The notes: a model not told the origin generated them from the letters alone. Positions 32,502 to 46,713 are shown, counted from the stretch's first letter. The stretch: DNA of 64,000 bases from Corynebacterium mycetoides (GCF_900103625.1 NZ_LT629700.1:2046001-2110000); one strand, 5' to 3'. A program made the numbers and translations.

Positions 32502-34016
32502 TTAGAGGGGGATGTTGCCGTGCTTCTTCGCGGGCGGGTAGACCACCTTGCGCTCCAGCAGGCGCAGGCCCTCGAGGACGTTCGCGCGGGTGGTGGAGGG
32601 CTCGATCACGGAGTCCACCAGGCCGCGCTCGGTGGCGGCGTAGGGGGTGAGGTTGGCCTCGGCGTACGCGTCGGCGTCGACGCCGAGGGCGGCGGCGGCC
32701 GTGGGGGCGTCGGCAAGCGCGATCTGCGCGGTGGGCCACGCGAAGACGAGGTCGGCGCCCAGGTCCTTGGGCCCCATCAGTGCGTACGCGGGGCCGAGCG
32801 CCTTGCGGGTCACCACGGTGAGGGTGCCCACCTGCGCCTCCGCGAAGGCGTACGCCAGCGCCGCGGCACCCGAGACCACGCCCGCGTGCTCCTCGTCAGC
32901 GGCGGGCACGAATCCGGGGGAGTCGACGAACAGCACCAGCGGCAGGTTGAAGGAGTCGCAGGCGCGGATGAAGCGGGCGGCCTTGTATGCGGCGTCGTTG
33001 CTCAGGCACCCCGCCAGCACCGACGGCTGGTTGGCCACGATGCCGACCGCGCGCCCGCCGATCCGGGCGAAGCCGGTGACGATGTTGTCGGCGTACGCCG
33101 CGCGCAGCTCGAGGAAGTCCCCGTCCGTGACGGCGGCAATGATCTCGCGCACGTCGTAGGTGGCGTGCTCGTCGTCCGGCATGAACGCGTCCAGGTCGGA
33201 AGCGTCCGGCTCGGCCGCCTCCGCGATGGGGGTGGCGGCGCGGTTGTTGGCGGGCAGAAAGCCCACCACGTCGCGCACGAGCTGCACCGCCTCCTCGTCC
33301 GTGGCGGCGGTCAGGTGGGCCAGCCCCGTCTCGGTGGTGTGCACGGCGGCACCGCCCAGGCTCTCAGCGGTCGCGTCGGTGCCGGAGACCGTGGTGACGA
33401 TCTGCGGGTCGGTCAGGTGCAGGGTCGATCCCTCCACCATGATCGTCACATCAGCCAGGGGCATGCTTATCGACGCCAGTGACGACGTCTCCCCAACCAC
33501 CACCGCAATCTGCGGAATGAGGCCCGAGGCGGTGGTGGCGGCGCGCAGGAGTCGCGCGTGCATCGCAGCGGTGACAATGCCCTCCGCCACGCGCGGGCCG
33601 GTGGAATCGTAGATCCCCACCAGGGGGACCCCGGTCTTAGTGGCCAGGTCGTAGATTTTCAGGATCTTCTCGGCGTGCACCTCGCCCAGCGCCCCGTCGA
33701 AGATGGTCGAATCCTGGGAGAAGACGCAGACCCGGCGGCCGTCGACAAGCCCGTAACCGGTGACCACGCCGTCGGTGGCGGGCTTGTTGCGGTCCATCTT
33801 GTACGCCTCGACGCGGTGGCGCGCCAAGGCGTCCGTTTCCACGAAGGTGCCGGTGTCGAAGAGCGCCTCGACGCGCTCGCGCGCGGTGGAGCGGCCCGCG
33901 GCATGGACCTGCTCAATGCTTTCCTGCCCGACCGGCGCCTTGGCCTCGGCCAGGCGGTTGCGCAGGTCCGTCAAGCGACCCGCGGTCGTCGTCAAATCCG
34001 GCTTCGATGAACTCAT
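32502..34016 (-). CDS. accD: Acyl-CoA carboxylase beta subunit (carboxyltransferase)
   Basis: 504 residues from ATG 34016. Propionyl/acyl-CoA carboxylase beta (DtsR-type): GRSTARERVEALFDTGTFVETD, the oxyanion-hole strands around GIYDSTGPRVAEG and PLVLFVDSPGFVPAADEE, and the C-terminal YPPAKKHGNIPL common to DtsR proteins. Partners with AccBC (27.2-28.9 kb) and the adjacent epsilon subunit to make malonyl-CoA or longer carboxyacyl-CoA. Only one beta gene is in the window, although corynebacteria usually have several, so the acyl specificity is open. TAGACT sits 8 bases before the ATG. Confidence 0.93.
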   Translation of the reverse strand: MSSSKPDLTTTAGRLTDLRNRLAEAKAPVGQESIEQVHAAGRSTARERVEALFDTGTFVETDALARHRVEAYKMDRNKPATDGVVTGYGLVDGRRVCVFSQDSTIFDGALGEVHAEKILKIYDLATKTGVPLVGIYDSTGPRVAEGIVTAAMHARLLRAATTASGLIPQIAVVVGETSSLASISMPLADVTIMVEGSTLHLTDPQIVTTVSGTDATAESLGGAAVHTTETGLAHLTAATDEEAVQLVRDVVGFLPANNRAATPIAEAAEPDASDLDAFMPDDEHATYDVREIIAAVTDGDFLELRAAYADNIVTGFARIGGRAVGIVANQPSVLAGCLSNDAAYKAARFIRACDSFNLPLVLFVDSPGFVPAADEEHAGVVSGAAALAYAFAEAQVGTLTVVTRKALGPAYALMGPKDLGADLVFAWPTAQIALADAPTAAAALGVDADAYAEANLTPYAATERGLVDSVIEPSTTRANVLEGLRLLERKVVYPPAKKHGNIPL

Positions 34017-34024
34017 GGCGCCCC

Positions 34025-34030
34025 AGTCTA
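34025..34030 (-). promoter_or_regulatory. Leaderless -10 element of accD
   Basis: Minus-strand TAGACT followed by 8 bases and ATG 34016; no ribosome binding site. Confidence 0.5.
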
Positions 34031-34147
34031 GTTGTCACATGCTTGTTACCGTCCACTGACATATATCGTGGCCGACGCCATTGTGTTTCGCGGACATTTG
34101 CGCACGAAAGTACGAGCGCGAACCTCACGGGTGCATTAACATCGGCT

Positions 34148-34178
34148 GTGAGAAAGCTGCGCTTAGGCTTTTTCTCAC
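34148..34178 (+). other. Hairpin in the leader of the mini-protein pair
   Basis: GTGAGAAA at 34148-34155 pairs perfectly with TTTCTCAC at 34171-34178, ending 20 bases before the GGAGGT ribosome binding site of the first mini-protein. It could stabilise the mRNA or, given the internal T-run, attenuate transcription. Confidence 0.5.
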
Positions 34179-34212
34179 CTGTACTTGTCACTCTCTCGGA
34201 GGTGTCCTCGCC

Positions 34213-34353
34213 TTGATCACGTCTATTTTGTCCCTGATCTCCGCCGCCATCGGCCTCGGCCTGTCGTCCTTCGGCGCGTACTCACTCGGTGTGCGCGTGA
34301 ACCTGCTGGACGCCATCCCGGCCATCGACCAGCTCGCCCACTCCCTCATCTAA
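34213..34353 (+). CDS. 46-residue hydrophobic mini-protein (first of a tandem pair)
   Basis: A TTG at 34213 has a consensus GGAGGT 9 bases upstream and opens a 46-codon frame: a hydrophobic Ile/Leu/Ser helix (ITSILSLISAAIGLG), then LSSFGAYSLG and a C-terminal amphipathic IPAIDQLAHSLI. It has no signal peptide. The second peptide 41 bases downstream is clearly homologous (IGLxLSSFGxYSL then IPA-[IL]-[DE]). Size, lack of a signal peptide, Ser content and tandem arrangement resemble corynebacterial PorA/PorH-type mycomembrane mini-proteins, but I see no direct sequence match. Function is inferred only. Confidence 0.65.
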   Translation: MITSILSLISAAIGLGLSSFGAYSLGVRVNLLDAIPAIDQLAHSLI

Positions 34354-34394
34354 CGCACCGGACCGTAAAACACCTGACACACAAAGGAGCCCTC

Positions 34395-34505
34395 ATGATC
34401 GGCCTCGCTCTGTCCTCTTTCGGCCTGTACTCGCTGCTCACCATGAACGGCGTCATGGCCACCATCCCCGCGCTGGAGGATTTCCTCAACTCCATCCAGT
34501 TCTAG
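34395..34505 (+). CDS. 36-residue hydrophobic mini-protein (second of a tandem pair)
   Basis: ATG 34395 is preceded by AAAGGAG with 5-base spacing, a very strong initiation signal. The peptide begins MIGLALSSFGLYSLLTMNG and ends IPALEDFLNSIQF, aligning along its whole length with residues 12-46 of the preceding peptide. It consists of one hydrophobic segment and a short amphipathic tail, no signal peptide and no Cys. A perfect palindromic terminator follows 14 bases after the stop. Paralogy plus strong translation and termination signals make this a real gene despite its size. Confidence 0.72.
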   Translation: MIGLALSSFGLYSLLTMNGVMATIPALEDFLNSIQF

Positions 34506-34519
34506 GACGCGAACGGACA

Positions 34520-34547
34520 AACGCCCGGGAGGCCTCCCGGGCGTTTG
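34520..34547. terminator. Bidirectional intrinsic terminator
   Basis: A 28-base perfect palindrome: AAACGCCCGGGAGG followed directly by its reverse complement. It lies between the mini-protein genes (plus) and the end of glnA (minus), and the flanking A and T triplets let it act in both directions. Confidence 0.8.
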
Positions 34548-34563
34548 CGCGTGACACTGCTGG

Positions 34564-36000
34564 TTAGCAGTCGAAGTACATCTCGAACTCGAGCGGCGTC
34601 GGGCGCAGGCGGTTCGGCGCGATCTCGTTGGTTACCTTGTAGTTGATGTAGGTGGCGATGAGATCCTCCGGGAACACGTCGCCGGCGGTGAGGAACTCGT
34701 GGTCCTGGCGCAGCGACTCAATGACGGCCTCCAACGAGGTGGGCGCCTGCGGGATCGCGGCCGCCTCCTCCGGCGGGAGCTCGTAGAGGTCCTTGTCCAC
34801 CGGGACGTGCGGCTCAATGCGGTTCTTGATGCCGTCGAGCCCCGCCATCATCATCGCGGCCAGGCCCAGGTAGGGGTTGCCTGAGGGGTCGGGCGCGCGG
34901 AACTCGATGCGCTTGGCCTTCGGGTTGGCCCCGGTGATCGGGATGCGGATGGCGGCGGAGCGGTTGCGCTGGGAGTACACGAGGTTGATCGGCGCCTCAA
35001 ACCCTGGCACGAGGCGGTGGTAGGAGTTCAGCGTCGGGTTGGTAAACGCCAGGACGGCCGGCGCGTGGTGCAACAGCCCGCCGATGTAGTAGCGGGCGAT
35101 GTCGGAGAGCCCGCCGTAGCCGGACTCGTCGTAGAACAGCGGCTCGCCGCCCTTCCACAGCGACTGGTGGGCGTGCATGCCCGAACCGTTGTCACCCGCC
35201 AGCGGCTTCGGCATGAATGTGGCCACCTTGCCGTACTGGTGGCAGGTGTTTTTCACGATGTACTTGAACGTTTGCAGGTCGTCGGCGGCGCGCAGGAGGG
35301 TGTCGAAGCGGTAGTTGATCTCGTTCTGCCCGCCGGAGGCAACCTCGTGGTGGAAGCGCTCGACATCGAAACCGACCAGCTGGAGGTTGCGCACGATCGC
35401 GTCGCGGACCTCCTGGGTCTTGTCCACCGGGGTGTTGGGGAAGTAGCCCCCCTTGTGGCGGGTGGGGTTGCCCAGGTTGGGGGAGCCGCAGATAAGCGTC
35501 TCGTTGCCGCGGTTCCACCATCCCTCGTCCGAGTCGACGAGGTAGAACGAGGAGTTCGTCTCCGCGGCGTAGGACACCTTGTCAAAGATGAAGAACTCGG
35601 CCTCCATGCCGAAGGACGCGGAGTCGGCGATGCCGGTGGAGGCGAGGTATTCCTCCGCCTTCTTGGCCACGTTGCGCGGGTCGCGGGTGAACGGCTCGTA
35701 CGTGAAAGGGTCGTGCACGAAGAACTTCATGTTCAGTGTGGGCACGCTGCGGAACGGGTCCTGGTAGGCGGTGGCGGGGTCCGGCAAAAGAACCATGTCC
35801 GACTCGTCGATGGTGGTGAAACCGCGGATGGAGGAGCCGTCGAACGCTAGGCCGGTCTCCGCGGCCGATGCGTCGAAGGCGGATGCGGGCAGGGTGAAGT
35901 GGTGCTCGGTGCCGGGGACGTCGGTGAAGCGGATGTCGAGGAATTCGATCCCTTCATCCTTGATGAATTTGATGACGTCGTCGGTGGTGGTGAAAGACAT
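34564..36000 (-). CDS. glnA: Glutamine synthetase type I
   Basis: 478 residues, dodecameric GSI. Makes glutamine from glutamate, ammonia and ATP. Metal and ATP motifs are intact ([54 protein letters not shown]). The adenylylation site is preserved as DLYELPPEE, Tyr near 405, so activity is probably controlled by GlnE. It begins 44 bases after gltD in the same direction with AAGGAG before the ATG and no visible promoter or AmtR box in the gap. In C. glutamicum glnA is separate from gltBD, so the linkage here is notable. Confidence 0.95.
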   Translation of the reverse strand: MSFTTTDDVIKFIKDEGIEFLDIRFTDVPGTEHHFTLPASAFDASAAETGLAFDGSSIRGFTTIDESDMVLLPDPATAYQDPFRSVPTLNMKFFVHDPFTYEPFTRDPRNVAKKAEEYLASTGIADSASFGMEAEFFIFDKVSYAAETNSSFYLVDSDEGWWNRGNETLICGSPNLGNPTRHKGGYFPNTPVDKTQEVRDAIVRNLQLVGFDVERFHHEVASGGQNEINYRFDTLLRAADDLQTFKYIVKNTCHQYGKVATFMPKPLAGDNGSGMHAHQSLWKGGEPLFYDESGYGGLSDIARYYIGGLLHHAPAVLAFTNPTLNSYHRLVPGFEAPINLVYSQRNRSAAIRIPITGANPKAKRIEFRAPDPSGNPYLGLAAMMMAGLDGIKNRIEPHVPVDKDLYELPPEEAAAIPQAPTSLEAVIESLRQDHEFLTAGDVFPEDLIATYINYKVTNEIAPNRLRPTPLEFEMYFDC

Positions 36001-36044
36001 GTGGGTCTCCTTGCTTCTGGGGTTTGGGGCTAGCTGGGATGCGT

Positions 36045-37576
<1,532 letters not shown>

Positions 37577-37577
<1 letters not shown>

Positions 37578-40500
37578 TAGCTCACTGCCTCCATAATTGC
37601 CTCAGCCTCGTCGCGGCCGGAGCGGCGCGCGAGGGAGATGATGTCGAGAACTTTGCGGTAGTCGCGCGGCATGATCTTGATCATGTCCTCCGGGGCGAAG
37701 GGCAGCTCCGCCCCGGTGTAGCGGGTGTGGTCGGCGAAGACGGCGCGGAGGAAGTCGATGTCCTGGTCGTCCAGCTCCGCGATATCGACCTGGCCCGGGT
37801 TGATCTTGCGGGTCAGGGCGGCGGTGTCCTCCACGGGCGCGAGGTAGGCGACCCCGCCGGACATGCCGGCCGCGAAGTTGCCGCCGATCTCGCCGAGGAC
37901 GACGACGCGCCCGCCGGTCATGTACTCGCAGCCGTGGTTGCCGATGCCGTGGACGACGGCGGTGGCACCCGAGTTGCGCACGCAGAACCGCTCGCCTGCG
38001 TAGCCCGCGATGAACAGCTCGCCCGACGTTGCGCCGAACCCGGTGACGTTGCCGGCGATGATGTCGGGCTCGCCCAGGTCGAGCTGCTCCGGCGCGCCGG
38101 GGTTGGGGCGCACGATGATCCGCCCGCCGGACAGCCCCTTGCCCACGAAGTCGTTGGCCTCGCCGACGAGGTCGAGGGTCATGCCGTGCGGCACGAACGC
38201 CCCGAAGGAGTTGCCGGCCTGGCCAGTAAACCTCAGGGTGAGGGCGGAATCCTCCAGTCCGTCCGCGCCGCTGGCGCGCGTGACCACCCCGCCCGCGAGC
38301 GCCCCGACGCTGCGGTCGGTGTTGCGGATGCGGTAGGACTCGGAGGCGGCGCCGCCGCCCAGGGCCGCCGCCGCGTGGGCGACGATCGCGCGGTCGAGAA
38401 CATCGTCAAGCCCGTGGTCCTGGGAGATCGTGCACTTCGGCGACTGGTCCGGGAAGAACGCGGACCGGGGGGTGGCAAAGATCGGCGAGAGATCGAGCTG
38501 GGCGGCGCGCGGGTTGTGCTCCACGAACTCGGCGTCCGTGCGCTGGCGCAGCAGGTCGGCGCGGCCGATGACCTCGTCCAGCGAGCGGAAACCGAGCTCG
38601 GCCAGGTACTCGCGGATCTCCTCCGCGATGAACATGAAGAAGTTGACCACGTGCTCGGCCTTGCCCGTGAACTTTGCGCGCAGGTCGGGGTTTTGCGTGG
38701 CGACGCCCACGGGGCAGGTGTCCAGGTGGCAGACGCGCATCATGACGCAGCCCTCCACCACGAGCGGGGCGGTGGCGAAACCGTACTCCTCGGCTCCGAG
38801 CAGCGCGGCGACCATCACGTCGCGCCCGGTCTTGAGCTGGCCGTCTGCCTGCACCGTGATGCGGTCGCGCAGCCCGTTGAGCAGCAGGGTCTGCTGGGCC
38901 TCGGCAAGGCCCAGCTCCCACGGCCCGCCGGCGTGCTTCAGGCTAGTCAGGGGGGAGGCGCCGGTGCCGCCGTCGTGGCCGGAGATGAGCACGACGTCCG
39001 CGTGCGCCTTGGACACGCCGGCCGCGACGGTGCCCACGCCCTGCTCCGCCACGAGCTTCACGTGGATCCGGGCGTCCGGGTTGACCGACTTGAGATCGAA
39101 GATGAGCTGGGAGAGGTCCTCGATGGAGTAGATGTCGTGGTGCGGCGGCGGGGATATCAGGCCGACGCCCGGGGTGGTGATGCGCACCTCGGCGATCCAC
39201 GGGTAGACCTTGTTCGGCGGCAGCTGGCCGCCCTCGCCAGGTTTCGCGCCCTGGGCCATCTTGATTTGGATGTCCGTGCAGTTGGACAGGTAGTGGCTGG
39301 TCACGCCGAAGCGCCCGGACGCCACCTGCTTGATAGCGGAGCGCTTCCAGTCGCCGTTGGGCTCGCGCTCGAAACGCGCCGCGTCCTCGCCGCCCTCGCC
39401 GGAGTTGGACTTGCCGCCGAGGCGGTTCATCGCGATGGCGAGCACCTCATGGGCCTCGGCGGAGATGGAGCCGTACGACATTGCGCCGGTGGAGAACCGC
39501 TTCACAATCTCGCTCGCCGGCTCGACCTCCTCGATCGGAATCGGGGGGCGGTCGGGGGCGAACTCCATCATGCCGCGCAGGGTCGCCAGGCGGGCGGACT
39601 GCTCGTCCACCGACCGGGTGTAGTCCTTGAAGATCTCGTACTGGCCCGACTTCGTGGCGTGCTGCAGCTTGAAGATGGTCTCCGGGTTAAACAGGTGGTA
39701 CTCGCCCTCGCGGCGCCACTTGTACTCCCCGCCGATCTCCAAGTCGCGGTGCGCCTGCTCCTCGGGGCGCGGCAGGAAGGCGTGGCGGTGGCGCGTCTCC
39801 ACGTCCTCGGCGACGTCGGCAAGCCCGATGCCGCCGATGGGGGAGGGCTCGCCGCCGAAGTAGGCGTCGAGAAGCTCCTGGCTCAGGCCGGTGATATCGG
39901 CCAACCGCGCGCCGCGGTAGCTGGCGACGGTGGCGATGCCCATCTTGGCCATGACCTTGAGCACGCCGGCGGTGGCGGCCTGGACGTAGTTGGTGCACGC
40001 CGCGTCCAGCGTGAGGTCGCCGAGCTGGCCCTTCATCCGCAGCTCATCAATGGTCTCGAACGCCATGTAGGGGTTGATGGCGTCCGCGCCGAACGCGATG
40101 AGCATGGCCAGGTGGTGCACCTCCCGGGCGTCACCGGACTCCACGACGAGGGAGGCGCGGGTGCGGGTGCGCTCGGCGACCATGTGCTGGTGCACGGCGG
40201 AGGTCAGCAGCAGGGAGGGGATGGGGGCGAAGCGCTCGTCGGAGTCGCGGTCCGTGAGCACGATGAGGCTGATGCCGTCGCGCACGGCCTCGGAGACCTC
40301 GCGGCGCACCCGATCGATGGCCTCCTTCATCCCCGCGCCGTGGTGCGCCTTGGGGTACAGGCCGGAGATCACGCGCGCACGGAAGTGGGGGAACTGTCCG
40401 TTTTCGTTGGCGTGCACCAGGGTGGTGAAGGCGTGGTTGTCGATCACGGGCGAATCCAGCTGGATGCGCGCCGCCGCCTCGGGGCCCGGGTTGAGCACGT

Positions 40501-42127
40501 CCGACTGCGCGCCGAGAAGCGTGTGCATCGAGGTCACCGGCTTTTCCCGGATGGAGTCCAGCGGCGGGTTGGTCACCTGGGCGAAGCGCTGGGCGAAGAA
40601 GTCGTACAGCAGGCGCGGGCGTTGCGAGAGCGCTGCGATCGGGGTGTCCGAGCCCATGGAGCCGAGGGCCTCGGCGCCGGTCAGCGCCATCGGGCGGATG
40701 ATGAGGTCGACGTCTTCCTCCGTGATGCCGAAGACGCGCTGGCGCAGCACGGCGCGCTCATGCGCCATGTAGTTGTAGCGGGTCTGCGGGAGGCGGTCGA
40801 GCGGGGTGAAGTTGCGCTCGATCCACTCGCCGTAGGGGGCCCTCGTGGCCAGGGTGTGCTTGATCTCCTCGTCCGGGACGATCCTGCCCTCTTCCATGTC
40901 CACCAGGAACATGCGGCCCGGGCGCACGCGGGTGCGCTTGACAATCTTCTCATCGGGGATATCCACCACGCCGGCCTCCGAGGCCATGACGACCAGGTCG
41001 TCGTCGGTGACCCAGATGCGGCCCGGGCGCAGCCCGTTGCGGTCGAGCAGGGCTCCGATGTAGCGGGAGTCGGTAAACGCGACGGCCGCCGGACCGTCCC
41101 ACGGCTCCATCATGCAAGAGTGGTAGGCATAGAAGTCGCGCAGCTCGGCCGAGATCGTTGGGTTGTGCTCCCAGGCCTGGGGGATGAGCATGGCCATGGC
41201 GTGCGGCAGGCTGTACCCGCCGAGGGTGAGCAGCTCGAGGGCCTCATCAAGGCGCGCGGTGTCGGAGGCGCCGGGGGTGCAGATCGGCAGGACGCGCTCC
41301 AGCGGGCCGAGGACCTCGGAGTTGATCAGCGCCTCGCGTGCGCGCATCCAGTTCTCGTTACCGCGGACCGTGTTGATTTCGCCGTTGTGGGCGATGAGCC
41401 GGTACGGGTGGGCGAGCGGCCACGACGGGAACGTGTTGGTGGAAAACCGCGAGTGGACCAGCGCCAGGGCGGAGACGACGCGGTCATCGCGCAGGTCCGG
41501 GTAGAAGGTGGGCAGCTGGGAGGCCGTGAGCATGCCCTTGTACACGATCGTGCGCGAGGACAGCGACGGGAAGTAGACCGTGTCGCGGCCGTCGGTCTCG
41601 CCGAGCTCGCGGGTCAGGCGCTTGCGCAGGAACCACATGATGCGGTCGAGCTCGATGCCCGATGCGCCCCGGGCGGCGAAGAACGGCTGCAGGAAGTACG
41701 GCATTGCGTCCAGCGCCATGTTGCCGACACCCACGGGGTTCACCGGGATGTCGCGCCAGCCGAGGAGCTCTGCGCCTTCTTCTGCCGCAATGGTTTCCAC
41801 GGCGCGCATCACATCCAGCATGGCCATGCGGGAGGTTGGCAGGAACGCGATGCCGGTGGCGTAATGTCCCGGTTCCGGCAAGGTAAAGCCGAGGTGGGTG
41901 GTGACCTCGCGGTAGAACGCATCAGGGATGTTGATCATGATGCCGGTGCCGTCACCGGTGTTCACTTCCGCGCCGGCGGCGCCGCGGTGATCGATGTTTT
42001 TCAGGACGTCGAGACCGTGCTCGACGATCGAGCGGCTGGCTCGCCCCTTCATGTCCGCCACGAAGCCGACGCCGCAGGCGTCATGCTCGTGTGCAGGGTT
42101 ATACAGGCCGACTGGGTTCAGGCCCAA
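37577..42127 (-). CDS. gltB: Glutamate synthase large subunit
   Basis: 1516 residues from TTG 42127 (GAGGTG 7 bases upstream; an in-frame TGA lies just before). Converts glutamine plus 2-oxoglutarate to two glutamates. The glutaminase nucleophile is Cys in [10 protein letters not shown] after a 17-residue propeptide; the FMN synthase domain carries [19 protein letters not shown] and the 3Fe-4S cysteines lie in [12 protein letters not shown]. The C-terminal beta-helix domain is present. With gltD and glnA downstream it forms a full ammonium assimilation unit. Two AmtR-like boxes lie upstream. Confidence 0.95.
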
Positions 42128-42158
42128 TGCTGGTCACCTCACTCTCTTCCATGGAGTT

Positions 42159-42172
42159 CTATCGAGCTATAG
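42159..42172. promoter_or_regulatory. AmtR box 1 upstream of gltB
   Basis: CTAT-N6-ATAG, matching the core of the C. glutamicum AmtR motif exactly and flanked by T on the left and AAAA on the right, 31 bases upstream of the gltB start. AmtR is the nitrogen-starvation repressor of this genus. Confidence 0.75.
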
Positions 42173-42209
42173 AAAACACCGCTGCGGGCCGGCGACGCAA
42201 TCCGCATAC

Positions 42210-42223
42210 CTAGTGCGTTATAG
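42210..42223. promoter_or_regulatory. AmtR box 2 upstream of gltB
   Basis: CTAG-N6-ATAG with trailing AAAA, one mismatch from the AmtR core, 51 bases from box 1 (about five helical turns). Confidence 0.55.
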
Positions 42224-42381
42224 AAAAGCCCAGCATACGGGAGGAGAACGTGACGTATGTCATAGTTTTCGGGGCCGTGGGGCGGTTCCCCGAGGGGGCT
42301 CGGCGCACGCGGGAAGCCGCGTTTTCGTGTTCACTGGAGGGCGAAACCACAAGCCATCGTTTACGAATTGGGGAACCGCAC

Positions 42382-43998
42382 ATGAAAATCGCCGTCACCG
42401 GAGCATCAGGAAACGTCGGCACGGCGGTGCTGCGCGCGCTGCACGCCGACAATGACGTCACGGACATCATCGGGATCTCGCGGCGCGTGCCGTCGCCCGA
42501 GCAGGAGCCCTACGCGGGCGTGGACTGGCTCAGCATCGATATCGGAGCCGCGGTGGGCGAGAGTGAGGCCGTCCCCGCGCTCACGGAAGCGTTCGCCGGT
42601 GCTGACACCGTCATCCACCTCGCCTGGATCATTTACCCCAACCACGACCGCGAGCTGCTGCGCCGCGTCAACGTCGACGGCACCCGGCACGTGCTTACGG
42701 CCGCCGCGGCTGCCGGAGTCAGACACATCGTGGTCGCCTCCTCCATCGGCGCCTATAGCCGTGACGACGCCCGCGGCGACGTGGACGGCGCGCACGACAC
42801 CCCACAGCTGCGCGGGGAGGACTTCCCAGCCCGCGGGATCGCCGGATCGCACTACAGTGAGGACAAGGGTGCCGTCGAGGGTATTCTCGACTCCTTCGAG
42901 AAGGCCCACCCCGACATCACCGTCGCCAGGCTGCGCCCCGGCCTCATCTTCCAGGCCGAGGCGGCGTCCGAGATCCAGAGGTTCTTCCTCGGCTCCGCGC
43001 TCCCGGTCGGCCTGCTGGGCGCAGCGAAGCTGCCCGTGCTCCCCCTGCCGCGGGGCATCCGTGCCCAGGCCGTCCACGCGGACGACGTCGCCCAGGCGTA
43101 CCTCGCGGCAGCGAAGAAGCGCGCCACCGGCGCCTTCAACATCTGCGCCGATGACATCCTCTACCCGAAGGACTTTGCAGAGGTCATCGACCACGGCCGC
43201 TTTGTCGAGCTGCCCCCCGCCGCCGTGCGCGCGGCGGCAGCGGCGGCCCACCGCTCCGGTGCTCTCCCGGCGGACGCGGGCTGGATCGACATGGCGATGG
43301 GGGTGCCCATGATGGACAACACCCGAGCCAAGACCGAGCTCGGGTGGGCGCCCACGCGCAGCGCGAAAGACACGCTGCGCGAGCTTGTCCGCGCCATGGC
43401 CGACGGTGCCGGGCACCACTCCCCGAGCCTGTGGGCGGAGCGTTCTGCAGTGAAGATAACGGAGGTAGCGCAGTTCGCCCCCGCGCCCACGGACGAGATC
43501 GACCTCGACCTCCTCGGGCAATACCTCGCCGACCACTTAACCGGGGCGCGCGGTGCGGTGGAGCACCTCGACGCCATGACCGTGAACCACCAGGACACCC
43601 CGGTATTTCCCCAGATCGCACGCCTCGCCCGCGAGGTCCGGGAAGACCGGGACTTCCTCGAGCACATCACGCGCAGTTTCGGCCTGAACCCCAAGCCGTC
43701 GCAGGGGGCGCTCGCCTGGGCGGGGGAGCGGGTCGGGCGGCTCAAACTGGGCGGCCGGGCGCGGAAGAACTCTCCCACGGAGCTGCTGCTGGAGGCGGAG
43801 GTTCTGCGGTCGGCCGTGGCTGGCAAGATCGGCGGCTGGGAAGTCCTGCGCGACAACGCGGAACACCTCGGCGTCAAGGCCGAGGTGTTCGACGAGCTGA
43901 TTGAGGCGGCGCATGGTCAGCTCCGCCTCATCAGCGACATCCACGGGTACGCCTCGGCGACCGCGCTGCGCGCCGATCGCGAGACATTTAGGGGGTAG
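42382..43998 (+). CDS. SDR epimerase fused to an actinobacterial helical domain
   Basis: 538 residues from ATG 42382. Residues 1-~340 are an extended SDR/NAD-dependent epimerase (MKIAVTGASGNVGTAVLRAL, VIHLAWIIYP, VNVDGTRHVL, SHYSEDKGAVE with Tyr-x-x-x-Lys). Residues ~365-538 form a separate helical domain (LLGQYLADHLTGARGAVEHL, VREDRDFLEHI, AGERVGRLKLGG) that elsewhere occurs as a free-standing ~170-residue actinobacterial protein. Fusion of the two suggests they act together. An in-frame GTG at 42250 has a strong GGAGGAG, so a 44-residue leader extension cannot be excluded. The gene abuts the convergent catalase stop. Confidence 0.78.
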   Translation: MKIAVTGASGNVGTAVLRALHADNDVTDIIGISRRVPSPEQEPYAGVDWLSIDIGAAVGESEAVPALTEAFAGADTVIHLAWIIYPNHDRELLRRVNVDGTRHVLTAAAAAGVRHIVVASSIGAYSRDDARGDVDGAHDTPQLRGEDFPARGIAGSHYSEDKGAVEGILDSFEKAHPDITVARLRPGLIFQAEAASEIQRFFLGSALPVGLLGAAKLPVLPLPRGIRAQAVHADDVAQAYLAAAKKRATGAFNICADDILYPKDFAEVIDHGRFVELPPAAVRAAAAAAHRSGALPADAGWIDMAMGVPMMDNTRAKTELGWAPTRSAKDTLRELVRAMADGAGHHSPSLWAERSAVKITEVAQFAPAPTDEIDLDLLGQYLADHLTGARGAVEHLDAMTVNHQDTPVFPQIARLAREVREDRDFLEHITRSFGLNPKPSQGALAWAGERVGRLKLGGRARKNSPTELLLEAEVLRSAVAGKIGGWEVLRDNAEHLGVKAEVFDELIEAAHGQLRLISDIHGYASATALRADRETFRG

Positions 43999-46161
<2,163 letters not shown>

Positions 46162-46323
46162 GAACTGATCTTCTCCTTATCGGGCTGTCGGGGGTGTTCC
46201 CGGCCGCGATGTTATATCAAAAACTGTTAATGGGTCGGTGCCCAATTTTGAAGCTGCCTATCGGGGTGGAGTGTCGTTTACTCTCGTATGGAGAACGCCC
46301 ACAAGCTCTGAAGGAGAGACACC

Positions 46324-46695
46324 ATGGAAACCGCCGCCATCACCGAATGGACCTTCGTCGCAGAAACCCCGATCCCCGACGACGTGCAGGCGCTCCTCGT
46401 CCCGGGGGAGCAGGCCACCGTGGCCTTCAAGACCTTCCGCGACAGCGCCATCTTCACCACCCACCGCCTCATCGTCCGCGACGCGCAGGGCATGCGCGGC
46501 AAGAAGGTGGAGGTTTACTCGCTGCCGTATTCCGCCATCAACATGTGGTCGACCGAAAACGCCGGCACGCTCGACTTCAACGCGGAGCTCGAGCTGTGGA
46601 CTCGCGCCGGCAAGATCAAAATCAAGATCGGCCGCGGCCTCGATGTGCGCCGCATCGACATGCTGATCGGCCGCGCCGTGCTGGGGGCAAGCTAG
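46324..46695 (+). CDS. PH-domain protein (bacterial PH domain)
   Basis: 123 residues, cytosolic. The body (ALLVPGEQATVAFKTFRDSAIFTTHRLIVRDAQG, KVEVYSLPYSAINMWSTENAG) follows the bacterial pleckstrin-homology-like (bPH/DUF1696) pattern in which the TxxRLI strand is characteristic. These proteins form oligomeric rings; their function is largely unknown. GAAGGAG lies a few bases before the ATG. The deacetylase gene follows by 18 bases. Confidence 0.8.
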   Translation: METAAITEWTFVAETPIPDDVQALLVPGEQATVAFKTFRDSAIFTTHRLIVRDAQGMRGKKVEVYSLPYSAINMWSTENAGTLDFNAELELWTRAGKIKIKIGRGLDVRRIDMLIGRAVLGAS

Positions 46696-46713
46696 CGCCA
46701 CAGGACCACAGCC

